Below are positions 56,583 to 64,000 of a stretch of 64,000 nt of DNA, piece after piece (within the stretch, counting starts at the first letter, position 1; every line of letters starts with the position of its first letter). Made by a program: the position numbers and the translations under genes. The DNA is from Pseudomonas sp. L5B5 (GTDB lineage: Bacteria > Pseudomonadota > Gammaproteobacteria > Pseudomonadales > Pseudomonadaceae). Below the pieces are notes generated by a model. That model saw only the letters and a program-made list of their open reading frames with translations, was not told the DNA's origin and did not search any database. The DNA is taken from the NCBI RefSeq assembly GCF_020520285.1, contig NZ_CP084742.1:1550001-1614000 (forward strand), read 5' to 3'.

Positions 56583-56613
56583 CTGATGGGTCGTGTAGGA
56601 TTCGCACCTACCT
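56583..56613 (-). other. tRNA-Lys 3'-end fragment, candidate att scar
   Basis: On the minus strand the T-arm and acceptor 3' strand of tRNA-Lys can be read: GGTAGGTGCGAATCCTACAC then GACCCATCA. The bacterial gene ends GTAGGTTCGAATCCTACACG then ACCCACCA, so there are one mismatch in the T-loop and one in the CCA. No D-arm, anticodon arm or 5' acceptor strand exists nearby, so this is not a working tRNA. Integrative elements often leave such 3' fragments as attachment sites. Confidence 0.65.
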
Positions 56614-56643
56614 CCTTTTGCTTGTCCACCCACCGGTGCCGCC

Positions 56644-57441
56644 ATGCCCAAAGCCGCGCAACACCTGCACCTGCCACCGTTCAGCCAGGACCTGCCGGCG
56701 CCGGTGTTCTTTCGCACCGCCAACCTGCCGGCCCACGCCACCTACCCTCGGCACAGCCATCCCTGGGGCGAGTTCGTCTACGCCTACCGGGGCGTGATGG
56801 AGATCGAGCTGGACGACCATCACTACCTGGCGCCGCCGCAATACGGCATCTGGTTGCCGCCGAATGTCGAGCATGTGGGTTTCAACCACCAGGAGGCCTG
56901 CCACTGCTCGCTGTACCTGAGCCCGGAGCTGTGCGGTGCCCTGCCCGCGCGCCACTGTGCCCTGAGCCTCAGCCCGCTGGTGCTGGCGTTGCTGGACGAT
57001 CTGCGCCAGGACCCGCCCGGCCTGCCGCAAAGCCCGGAGCAGCAGCGCTTGCTGCAAGTGCTGGTGGACAAGCTCGGCCAGGCATCCTGCGCCGGCAGCT
57101 ACCTGCCCTCCTCCGCCGACCCGCTGCTGGGCCCGGTGCTGCGCAGGCTCAAGGCCAACCCTGGCGATCCGCGCTCCCTGGCGGAGCTGGCCCATGCCGC
57201 CAACACCAGCGAGCGCACCCTGGTGCGCCGCAGCCAGAAGGAACTGGGCATGTCGCTGCTCGAATGGCGCCAGCGCCTGAAGGTGGTCCAGGCCCTGGCC
57301 CTGCTGGAACGCGGCCAGACCGTGGAAACCATCGGCCTGGACCTGGGCTACAGCAGCGCTTCGGCCTTCATCGGCATGTTCCGGCGCATGATGGGCACCA
57401 CCCCGGACGAATACCGCCGGCAATGCATGGGACGCGACTGA
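56644..57441 (+). CDS. AraC-family regulator with N-terminal cupin
   Basis: 265 aa. The cupin is marked by HSHPWGEFVYAYRGVMEI, with its histidine pair, and the C-terminus by two helix-turn-helix units (SLAELAHAANTSERTLVRRSQ; ETIGLDLGYSSASAFIGMFRR, each in part). This cupin-AraC subgroup commonly controls a nearby efflux or catabolic gene. The neighbour at 57460 is convergent, and no target is obvious. Confidence 0.88.
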   Translation: MPKAAQHLHLPPFSQDLPAPVFFRTANLPAHATYPRHSHPWGEFVYAYRGVMEIELDDHHYLAPPQYGIWLPPNVEHVGFNHQEACHCSLYLSPELCGALPARHCALSLSPLVLALLDDLRQDPPGLPQSPEQQRLLQVLVDKLGQASCAGSYLPSSADPLLGPVLRRLKANPGDPRSLAELAHAANTSERTLVRRSQKELGMSLLEWRQRLKVVQALALLERGQTVETIGLDLGYSSASAFIGMFRRMMGTTPDEYRRQCMGRD

Positions 57442-57459
57442 GCAGTAGCGGCCCGTGGC

Positions 57460-57975
57460 TCAGGCGGCCGGTGTCCGCGGAGCCCCGGGCAACTGCGCGA
57501 GGATCTTGCACACCGCCTGCTCCGGCGCCAGCAGCGCGGTGTCCAGCACCAGCCGCGGCCGGTCCCAGGCTTGATAATCGTGGGCGAGCACCGATGGCCA
57601 GGTGGGGGCCAGCAGGCCTGGCACATCCGGGCGCCGGCTCTCGACCCGGCGCCGGTGTTCCTGAAGGTCGGAACACACCACCTCGACCTCCAGCAGTCCC
57701 ACCTCCAGTTTGTGCGCCAGGGCCTGCCAGGCCGCACGGCTGTCGGCCACCGGGTTGACGCAGTCGGCCAGCACCCGATTGCCCAGCGCCAGGTTGGCCT
57801 CGGCCAGTTGCAGGGCAATCAGGTAGCCGGCCTTGCCGACCTCCGCCAGGCCGGCATCGCGCAATCCCTGCTCGATGCTGTCGATCCGCAGGTAGGTGGC
57901 CTCCAGGCGTGGGGCCAGCGTGCGGGCGATGGTGGTCTTGCCGGTTCCTGGCAAACCTGAAAAAACGATCAGCAT
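57460..57975 (-). CDS. AAA-type small kinase-like P-loop protein
   Basis: 171 aa. Walker A is GLPGTGKTT at residues 7-15, right after the first strand, as in zeta-toxin/Cpt-like small-molecule kinases; LRIDSIEQGL supplies the acidic residue after strand 2, and RRRVESRRPDVPG is the lid-like arginine region. It probably phosphorylates a small molecule, such as a sugar or antibiotic. It has no visible operon partner. Confidence 0.75.
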   Translation of the reverse strand: MLIVFSGLPGTGKTTIARTLAPRLEATYLRIDSIEQGLRDAGLAEVGKAGYLIALQLAEANLALGNRVLADCVNPVADSRAAWQALAHKLEVGLLEVEVVCSDLQEHRRRVESRRPDVPGLLAPTWPSVLAHDYQAWDRPRLVLDTALLAPEQAVCKILAQLPGAPRTPAA

Positions 57976-58061
57976 GGGGTCCCCTCACGGTTGATGGTTG
58001 TCCGGCAGCGACGGCGATCCTGCGCGCCAGCCACCTGCGAGCCTGAATCGTGGCGCGCGGC

Positions 58062-58811
58062 TCAGCCGCCGAGGCTCTGCAACTCTAAGCTGGCCGAGGC
58101 CGAGAGTGGCCGGTCGGGCTGGATCAGGGCCAAGCCGAAACGCTTGCTGATGGCCCGCCCGCCGGTGCCGGTCAAGGCCAGGGCCCGGCTGTCCAGGTCG
58201 CGGACCAGCCATTTGCGCTGCAGCAAGGCTTGCAGGAGTGCGGCCCCCAGGGCGCCACCCAGGTGCGGACGGCGCATGCTCCAGTCCAGGCAACTGCAGG
58301 CGAAGCGCCGACGCAAGGCTGCGAGGGCGACCACATCGATGTCCAGCCCACGGAAGAACTCGACGCCGGCCTCGCTGACCCGGTACCCCTCGTCGTCCTC
58401 CTGCAACCAACCGGCCTCGAACAAGCGGTCATGCAACTGCACGCCCAAGGTGCCCGCCAGGTGGTCGTAGCAGGTCCGCGCGAACTGCAGGCGATCCGGC
58501 GTGCGCGGCATGAAGCGCTGCTCGCGGCCCTGGCCGATCACCATCAGCGCCTCCAGGGCCCGGGCCACCAGCGGATCGCCAAGGCTGTAGTAGCGATGCC
58601 GGCCCTGGACCTGCACCCGCAGCAGGCCTGCGTCCTTGAGCTTGGCCAGGTGCACGCTGGCCGTCGAGGCACTGACCTCGGCAATGGCCGCCAGCTCGGT
58701 GCTGGTGCGGGCGTGGCCGTCCATCAATGCACACAACATGCGGGTACGGGCCGGTTCAGCGATGGCCGCCGCCACCTGTGACACACCCCGGTCGTTCTGC
58801 TCGGCATTCAT
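58062..58811 (-). CDS. ArsR-family winged-helix regulator
   Basis: 249 aa, longer than plain ArsR. The N-terminal winged helix is clear (EPARTRMLCALMDG; ELAAIAEVSASTASVHLAKL, in part; GRHRYYSLGDPLVARAL); the remaining 150 residues form an extra domain with several cysteines (RRRFACSCLDWSMRRPHLGG). This longer form, resembling the Pseudomonas regulators of stress or redox sensing, may bind a metal or small ligand. It is divergent from the P450 gene, 81 bp apart, and probably controls it. Confidence 0.85.
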   Translation of the reverse strand: MNAEQNDRGVSQVAAAIAEPARTRMLCALMDGHARTSTELAAIAEVSASTASVHLAKLKDAGLLRVQVQGRHRYYSLGDPLVARALEALMVIGQGREQRFMPRTPDRLQFARTCYDHLAGTLGVQLHDRLFEAGWLQEDDEGYRVSEAGVEFFRGLDIDVVALAALRRRFACSCLDWSMRRPHLGGALGAALLQALLQRKWLVRDLDSRALALTGTGGRAISKRFGLALIQPDRPLSASASLELQSLGG

Positions 58812-58892
58812 ATTTCGCTCCCTGACGAATCATGTCCTCGAAAGTCTGCGGATAGTAGCAACCTGCACGCCAGCCTCATACAGAGATAAGTC

Positions 58893-60011
58893 ATGGACCT
58901 GATCAGCACTATCACCCACGCGAACCCGTACTCAGGGGATTACGCCCGCCTGCGCGCCGAGGGTGGCCTGGCCTACGACCCCGGGCTCGGCCTGTGGATC
59001 GCCAGCAGCGCCGAGGCGGTGGCAGCGGTCCTCGCCCATCCGGCCTGTCGGGTGCGACCAGTCGATGAGCCGGTGCCCGCAGCACTGGCCAATGGGCCCG
59101 CCGGGGCACTGTTCGCTCGCCTGATGCGGATGAACGACGGGCCACGCCACGCCTGCCCGCGCGCCATCATCGCGCCGGGCCTGCAGGCCCTGGCCTCTGT
59201 TGACCTGCACGCCTGCCTGGATCGTGGGCATCCGGCCCTGGAGGCGCCAACCAGCGTGGAAGAACTGCGCCGCTGGCAATTGCAGCTGCCAGTGATGATG
59301 GTCGCCGGCCTGCTGGGCGTGGCAAAGACGCAGCAGGCAGAAGTGGCCCGGCGCACCAGTGAGCTGGTGGCCGGTTTCTCGCCCCTGGGCGATGCGTCCC
59401 AGCGCCAGGCCGCACACCTGGCGGCGCAGCACCTGGAGTTGCAGATGCAGGCCCTGCTGGAGTCCGACGCGCCCGGACCGCTGCTGCGAGCGATCCTGCA
59501 ACAGCAAGGGACGCTGGACCCTGCGGACCTGCGGGCCAACCTGGCGGGCTTGCTGATCCAGGCTCATGACGCCTGTGCCGGGCTGTTCGGCAACGCCCTG
59601 CTGGCCTTGCTCGGCGAACCGTCGCTGCGCCAGCGCCTGCAGCGTTTCCCCGAGCAGCTCGGCGCCTGGTTGCTGCAACAGCAGAAACTCGATCCGCCGG
59701 TGCACAACACCCGGCGTTTCGTGGCCGAGCCCTGCACCCTCGCCGGCGTACCGCTGCAAGCCGGTGATACGGTGCTGGTGCTGCTGGCCGCCGCCAACCA
59801 CGACCCGGCCCTGGACCCCGGCCAGGACTTCAGCTTCGGCGCCGGTCGTCACCATTGCCCCGGCCGGGGCCTGGCGTTGAACATCGTCACCAGCCTGCTC
59901 CAGGCCTTGCTGCACACACAGGCCCTGGCCAAGCTGCGGCTGCAGTGGCACTACCTGCCCTCGCTCAACGGCCGCATCCCCTGGTTCAGCGACGCGTCGC
60001 CGACCGCCTGA
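58893..60011 (+). CDS. Cytochrome P450 with atypical ExxR and I-helix motifs
   Basis: 372 aa, short for a bacterial P450. The haem-binding loop FSFGAGRHHCPG gives Cys322, and LDPPVHNTRRF is typical. The normally invariant ExxR of the K-helix aligns with Gln262-Gln-Gln-Lys265, and the I-helix AGxET/T region is QAHDACAG, lacking the usual acid-threonine pair. The protein may still bind haem but could catalyse a peroxide-driven or non-monooxygenase reaction, or be inactive. No ferredoxin gene is nearby. Divergent from the ArsR gene. Confidence 0.78.
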   Translation: MDLISTITHANPYSGDYARLRAEGGLAYDPGLGLWIASSAEAVAAVLAHPACRVRPVDEPVPAALANGPAGALFARLMRMNDGPRHACPRAIIAPGLQALASVDLHACLDRGHPALEAPTSVEELRRWQLQLPVMMVAGLLGVAKTQQAEVARRTSELVAGFSPLGDASQRQAAHLAAQHLELQMQALLESDAPGPLLRAILQQQGTLDPADLRANLAGLLIQAHDACAGLFGNALLALLGEPSLRQRLQRFPEQLGAWLLQQQKLDPPVHNTRRFVAEPCTLAGVPLQAGDTVLVLLAAANHDPALDPGQDFSFGAGRHHCPGRGLALNIVTSLLQALLHTQALAKLRLQWHYLPSLNGRIPWFSDASPTA

Positions 60012-60105
60012 GCCACCCACGGTTGGCAGCGCCCCCGGCTTGCGGTAAAACCTGCGACCCACGTGGTGCCGGGCACCGCGCCCGATCCCGGAACAAGGAA
60101 CGCCC

Positions 60106-60600
60106 ATGCTGTTTGTAGTGATGCTGGGGGGCAAGCACCCCAAGGCGAAGATCGAGGTCCACGACGTCCAGTTCGTGGTCGCCGACACGCTCCAGGCGGC
60201 CTACCCGCAACTGCGCGAAGGCTGGTTCGGCAGCCCTGGCGGCCTGCACATCGACTCGTGGATGCAGGTCGATGGCGTCGAAGGCTACAAGCTCGAGCTC
60301 AGCCCACTGGCGCCCGCCGCTGGCGCGCCACGGCTGTTTTTCCTCAATCTGGGGGGATACGAGCACGCCACTTTCGGCGAAGCCCATCGCTACCTGTTGG
60401 TGGTGGCGCCGGACAAGAACCAGGCCAAGGCCAAGGGCAAGCAGCAGATGCTTGCCCACTGGCACAAGGCCCATACCGACGTCCTGCTGGATGTCGACGA
60501 CTGCCTGCCGATCGACCTGCTGCACTGGCGCTACGTGCACCTGGTGCCGGGGCCGCACCGGGGTATAACGCAGCACAATGACTACATCATCCTCGGCTAG
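60106..60600 (+). CDS. DUF1543 domain protein
   Basis: 164 aa with the DUF1543 pattern twice: MLFVVMLGGKHPKAKIEVHD and VVADTLQAAYPQLREGWFG near the start, and a related second repeat (FFLNLGGYEHATFGEAHRYLLVVA). The family is cytosolic and of unknown function. It stands alone, with GGAAC before the start. Confidence 0.8.
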   Translation: MLFVVMLGGKHPKAKIEVHDVQFVVADTLQAAYPQLREGWFGSPGGLHIDSWMQVDGVEGYKLELSPLAPAAGAPRLFFLNLGGYEHATFGEAHRYLLVVAPDKNQAKAKGKQQMLAHWHKAHTDVLLDVDDCLPIDLLHWRYVHLVPGPHRGITQHNDYIILG

Positions 60601-60615
60601 GCCCGCAGCGGCGGC

Positions 60616-61563
60616 CTAGGGTCGTGGCGCACCGGGCACGAGGTAGTCCAGGGCCAGATCGTCGATCGGCACCACCCGCTCCAGCAGGTACTGGCGCAAG
60701 CGCGCGATCCGCTCCTGCTGGAGGCTGCCACGCAGCCACACCAGGTAGTAACCGTCTCCCGAGGCCACGGCCCGGGGAAAAGGCACCCCCACCCGCCCAC
60801 TCCGTATGGCCTCGGCCACCAGGTGCAGGTCGCCCACCGACAGCCCGTGCCCGGCCGTGGCGGCGGAAATCGCCTGGTCCAGGGTGTCGAAGACCGTGCC
60901 CCGTTCCAGCCGCACCGACTCCAGCAACGCCTGGTCCGGCTGTGCCTGCAACCAGCGGCGCCAATCACGACGATCCGCCGAAGGGTGGATCAGCTCGGCC
61001 TGCGCCAGGCGCTCCAGGGTCCAGGCCGGCGCATCCTCAGGTTGCGGCGGGCCGATGGGAATCAGCCACTCATCGAACAGCTTGCAAGCCTCGACCCCGG
61101 CACCGAAGTGGCCATTGCCCAGCAGGATCGCGCAGTCGTAAGGCTCGGCCTGCAGGTCGGCATGGTCGAAGTCCATCCAGACACTGGTCAGCTGCACCGG
61201 CAGTTCCGGACAGTCACTCTTGAATTGCTCCAGCACCCGCAACAGCCAACGCATGGTCAGGGTCGAAGGCGCTTTCAGGCGCAGCTGGCCGCTGTTGGCC
61301 CGCAAGGGCAAGCAGGCATCCTCGATGATCCGAAACCCGGTCTTGAGCTCCCGCGCCAGACGCTGTCCCACCTCGGTGAGCACCAGCCGCGGTCCGTGGC
61401 GCTCGAACAGGCGGCAGCCGAACTGGCTTTCCAGGGTACGGATATGCCGGCTGATGGCGCTCTGGGTCAGGGACAGTTCCTCGGCGGCACGGGTGAAGGA
61501 GCTGGAACGAGCGGCCACTTCGAACGCGCGCAAGGCATAAAGCGGTGGCAGGGACTCGACCAT
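60616..61563 (-). CDS. LysR-family regulator (GcvA-like)
   Basis: 315 aa from the ATG at 61563; a longer start at 61593 is possible. The helix-turn-helix is FEVAARSSSFTRAAEELSLT then QSAISRHIRTLESQFGCRLF; the effector domain has PSADRRDWRRWL and other GcvA-type features. It is divergent from the LysE-type exporter at 61676, its likely target, across a 112-bp region. Confidence 0.9.
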   Translation of the reverse strand: MVESLPPLYALRAFEVAARSSSFTRAAEELSLTQSAISRHIRTLESQFGCRLFERHGPRLVLTEVGQRLARELKTGFRIIEDACLPLRANSGQLRLKAPSTLTMRWLLRVLEQFKSDCPELPVQLTSVWMDFDHADLQAEPYDCAILLGNGHFGAGVEACKLFDEWLIPIGPPQPEDAPAWTLERLAQAELIHPSADRRDWRRWLQAQPDQALLESVRLERGTVFDTLDQAISAATAGHGLSVGDLHLVAEAIRSGRVGVPFPRAVASGDGYYLVWLRGSLQQERIARLRQYLLERVVPIDDLALDYLVPGAPRP

Positions 61564-61675
61564 CGGCGGGCACTCATCATGATAAAAAATCATAGTAGGG
61601 CACAGCTTTTTGCGTTTTTCAACGCCGGCAAAAGCCCCCAAGCTGCGCGCCTGTCAATTGCCGGGAGCGGTGCCT

Positions 61676-62317
61676 GTGGAGCTGAATCTGTCGTTGTTGC
61701 TGGTCTACATCTTGAGCGTGCTGATGCTGGTGGCGACCCCGGGACCGGTGGTGGCGCTGATCATCAATACCAGCATGAACGCCGGCCCGCGCCAGGCGCT
61801 GCTGACCGCCGTGGGCACCAACGCGGCCTCGCTGCTACTGGCGTTGCTGGCCGTGCTGATGCTGACCACCGGCCTGTCCCTGGACCCGCGACTGATCAGC
61901 TGGGTGAGCCTGCTGGGCTGCTGTTTCATCGGCTGGCTGGCAATCCAGGGCCTGCGGGAACTGTCCGCCGCCCCCGGGAGCCAGCCCGAGGCACGCCTTC
62001 CCCGGCGGCGAGGCCAGGGCCTGGCAACGGGGTTCCTGGTGGGGATCGGCAACCCCAAGGACATCATCTTCTTCGTCTCGTTCTTTCCCCAGTTCATCCA
62101 GGTCGGCCGCTCCGTGCAGCACAGCGCCCTGCTGCTGACCCTGGTCTGGGTCCTGATCGACTTCGCGGTGCTGGGTGCCTATATCCTGATGGCGCGCCAG
62201 GGCTTCTCGCTGAAGTACAAACGCCTGGTCACCGGCTTGTCGAGCCTGGTGTTGCTGGCCGTGGCGCTGGTAGGGCTGGTCTATTCGGTGCTGGAGCTAC
62301 TGCGCCCGGCGGCCTGA
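61676..62317 (+). CDS. LysE/RhtB-family amino-acid exporter
   Basis: 213 aa from a GTG start preceded by GGGAGCGG; no ATG fits the N-terminus. Six hydrophobic segments; the family motif PGPVVALIINTSMNAGPRQAL (in part) near residue 20 and GIGNPKDIIFFVSFFPQF near the centre are intact. It exports an amino acid or a derivative, under the divergent LysR regulator. Confidence 0.88.
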   Translation: MELNLSLLLVYILSVLMLVATPGPVVALIINTSMNAGPRQALLTAVGTNAASLLLALLAVLMLTTGLSLDPRLISWVSLLGCCFIGWLAIQGLRELSAAPGSQPEARLPRRRGQGLATGFLVGIGNPKDIIFFVSFFPQFIQVGRSVQHSALLLTLVWVLIDFAVLGAYILMARQGFSLKYKRLVTGLSSLVLLAVALVGLVYSVLELLRPAA

Positions 62318-62468
62318 GGGGCAGACACAGCGCAGAGCCAGGCGCACAGGTTCCGGGCTGCGGGGGTGACCTGACAGAAAAAGCTGCTGTTCGTCATGTA
62401 CGGTGGACTAACATAGCCAAGTGCTATCTGTCCTTCAGGATCCACCCTTTCATGTCGCCCAGAATCCG

Positions 62469-63491
62469 ATGATTGTTGTCTGGTCCCTGCTCTGCCTGAT
62501 CCTAGTGCTGATCCTGCTGGTGTTCTGGCTGCTGCATCGCGAACGCAAGGCCCAGGCCCAATTGCGGGTCTATCGGGAACTCGCCACGGGCCTGCCCGAC
62601 GATGCCGAGCGCTTCAAGCGCAGCCAGTACTTCGCGCGCATCGGTACCTGGGATTGGGAGGTGGACACCCAGCGCCTGTATTGGTCGGAAGCCATCTACG
62701 GCATGTTCGGTTTCAAGGTTGGCGAAGTGGTGCCCTCCTACGAGCTGTTTTGTTCTTGCGTGCACCCCGAGGATCGGGAGCGGGTGCGCGAGGGGGAATT
62801 GCGCTGCCTGCGGACCGGGGAGAACCATGATGAGGAGTACCGCGTGGTATGGCCCGATGGCAGCGTCCACTGGCTGCGGGAAACCGGCAACGTGGTGAAG
62901 AATGGACACGACGCCGCGATCAAGATGATGGGGGTGGTGCGCGACATCACCGATGAAAAGGTCTCTACCCGCCAGTTGCAGCGCCTGGCGCATTTCGATC
63001 CGCTGACTGGCCTGCCCAACCGCCTGATGCTCGAACAGCGCCTGTCCCTGGCCCTGGAGCAGGCGCTCCTGGACCAGACCCGGGTGGCCCTGGTGTTCGT
63101 CGATCTCAATGGTTTCAAGGCCATCAACGACCAGTATGGCCATGCCACGGGTGATCAGGTGCTCAACGTCACCGCCCGGCGCCTGCAAGGCATCCTGCGG
63201 GCCAGCGATACCGTGGCGCGCATCGGTGGCGACGAATTCGTGGTGATTCTCGAAGGTTTGTCAGCGGGCCTGGATCTGGCCGAGGAAGCCAGGCGCATCG
63301 GCGAGAAGATCTTCAGCCAGCTGTCCCCACCAGTGGAGGTCGACAGCCACCGACACAGCATCGGCAGCAGCCTGGGGGTGGCAGTGTTCCCCGACCACGG
63401 GGACCGCATGGACCAGTTGCTGCACGTCGCCGACCTGGCGATGTACGAGGCCAAGCGCAGCGGCAACAACCAGTACCGGCTGGGGCAATGA
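62469..63491 (+). CDS. PAS-GGDEF diguanylate cyclase
   Basis: 340 aa from ATG 62469, or 356 aa from GTG 62421; neither has a clear ribosome site. One N-terminal membrane helix (LLCLILVLILLVFWLL), a PAS_3 domain (ARIGTWDWEVDTQRLYWSEA to VVRDITDEK) and a GGDEF domain with DPLTGLPNR, the active-site loop RIGGDEF and an intact RxxD inhibitory site (RASD) five residues upstream. It should make c-di-GMP and be product-inhibited; the HD-GYP protein at 29442 would oppose it. Confidence 0.9.
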   Translation: MIVVWSLLCLILVLILLVFWLLHRERKAQAQLRVYRELATGLPDDAERFKRSQYFARIGTWDWEVDTQRLYWSEAIYGMFGFKVGEVVPSYELFCSCVHPEDRERVREGELRCLRTGENHDEEYRVVWPDGSVHWLRETGNVVKNGHDAAIKMMGVVRDITDEKVSTRQLQRLAHFDPLTGLPNRLMLEQRLSLALEQALLDQTRVALVFVDLNGFKAINDQYGHATGDQVLNVTARRLQGILRASDTVARIGGDEFVVILEGLSAGLDLAEEARRIGEKIFSQLSPPVEVDSHRHSIGSSLGVAVFPDHGDRMDQLLHVADLAMYEAKRSGNNQYRLGQ

Positions 63492-63523
63492 ACACACTGC
63501 GACACCCATTGCCCGCTATCGGC

Positions 63524-63958
63524 TCAATTGCCCGCAAGGCGCTCGCGCAAAAAGGCCAGGGCCTGTTGGAACAGCGGATGCCATTGCTCCGACGGTACCT
63601 CGGCCAGGGGATGCCAGAAGAAGCTGAACTCATGGCCGCCGTCATCGCCACAACGGTGGCTCCAGGATTCGGCCAGCTCATGGGCCACCCGGCATTCATG
63701 GAAGGCCCAGACCTGGCCGGGGAATCCGGACTGCCAGATGCCTAGCGGGCGCACCGCGATACCCTGGACTCCAGCCTCCTCCGCCAGTTCGCGAACCGCC
63801 GCCACGGCCGACGCCTCACCCGCCTCGATGGTGCCCTTGACCAGCTGCAGCCCCGCCAACGGATGCTCGAAAGCCAGGATTTCCAACCCCACGCGCTGGC
63901 GCAGCACCACCGGGCAGGCCTTGTTCGCCGGCAGGGCGGCGCGTTCTGGATCAGTCAT
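63524..63958 (-). CDS. Nudix hydrolase
   Basis: 144 aa. The Nudix box is GTIEAGEASAVAAVRELAEE plus AG, matching GX5EX7REUXEEXGU. It hydrolyses a nucleoside diphosphate linked to X; the substrate is unknown. Its start overlaps the stop of an upstream FKBP gene by 8 nt. Confidence 0.9.
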   Translation of the reverse strand: MTDPERAALPANKACPVVLRQRVGLEILAFEHPLAGLQLVKGTIEAGEASAVAAVRELAEEAGVQGIAVRPLGIWQSGFPGQVWAFHECRVAHELAESWSHRCGDDGGHEFSFFWHPLAEVPSEQWHPLFQQALAFLRERLAGN

Positions 63959-64000
63959 CGCGGGTCAGCACTTCCAGCAGTTCGATATCGAAAATCAGGT
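63951..64000 (-). CDS. FKBP-type peptidyl-prolyl isomerase, C-terminal end (partial)
   Basis: Only 15 codons lie in the window, reading LIFDIELLEVLTRDD-stop on the minus strand. TLxFDIELLEV is the final strand of FKBP-type isomerases. The rest lies beyond the window edge. The 8-nt overlap with the Nudix start shows coupling. Confidence 0.6.
   Translation of the reverse strand, partial: LIFDIELLEVLTRDD

Noticed and set aside
56583..56660. A complete tRNA-Lys gene on the minus strand
   Set aside because: Only the T-arm and acceptor 3' strand exist; no anticodon arm, D-arm or 5' acceptor strand can be found upstream on that strand.
56475..57758. 427-codon plus-strand frame starting in the tRNA-like fragment
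   Set aside because: The opening RVGFAPTS-type sequence is the known artefact of translating a tRNA 3' end, and the rest is a shadow of the AraC gene.

Overview
The window is from a high-GC Pseudomonas chromosome, most likely of the P. fluorescens complex. This rests on the bkd branched-chain ketoacid dehydrogenase operon with its Lrp-type regulator, a FecI/FecR/TonB-receptor iron set, Pseudomonas-type REP repeats in the gaps, and many small regulators and efflux genes. No complete tRNA, rRNA or CRISPR array was seen.

Layout. 1-4903: RpiR-type regulator and a polar amino-acid ABC transporter operon that includes a DadA-like FAD oxidoreductase. 5035-9350: an AT-rich island between two inverted copies of a ~300-bp non-coding repeat; it carries a two-gene ATPase + DUF4435 pair resembling the PARIS anti-phage system, and a small protein gene behind a structured leader. 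9530-18412: HicAB, a MocR regulator, GNAT/azoreductase/AhpD-like genes, a third repeat copy, O-methyltransferase/TetR, an orphan HicB and a GST. 18617-21990: histidine phosphatase, a deletion scar joining two truncated genes head to head, a permease and a tandem repeat. 21984-30644: EmrAB-like efflux pair, atypical DapF paralogue, DASS anion transporter, chemoreceptor and HD-GYP phosphodiesterase. 30692-34734: an inserted alcohol/aldehyde dehydrogenase + AraC cassette flanked by 135-bp direct repeats made from the ends of the HD-GYP and bkdR genes. 34826-41877: bkdR, bkdA1-A2-B-lpdV and a branched-chain aminotransferase. 41955-46028: Fur-box-controlled sigma/anti-sigma/siderophore receptor. 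46101-50671: membrane protein, SOS-boxed radical-SAM DNA-repair pair, exported Cys-rich protein and DMT transporter. 50700-56613: a second AT-rich island. 56644-64000: AraC, kinase-like, ArsR, an atypical P450, DUF1543, LysR/LysE, GGDEF, Nudix, and the end of an FKBP gene.

The best candidate for an undescribed system is 51798-56139: a B12-binding-type radical SAM enzyme, a haem-oxygenase-like diiron protein, a group IV PLP decarboxylase and an EamA exporter, tightly spaced as one operon. It looks like a compact pathway that remodels an amino acid, decarboxylates it and exports the product. The island ends beside a 3' fragment of tRNA-Lys, a typical integration scar. The second most interesting locus is the PARIS-like pair. 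All functions are read from sequence motifs and family knowledge; no database search was possible.
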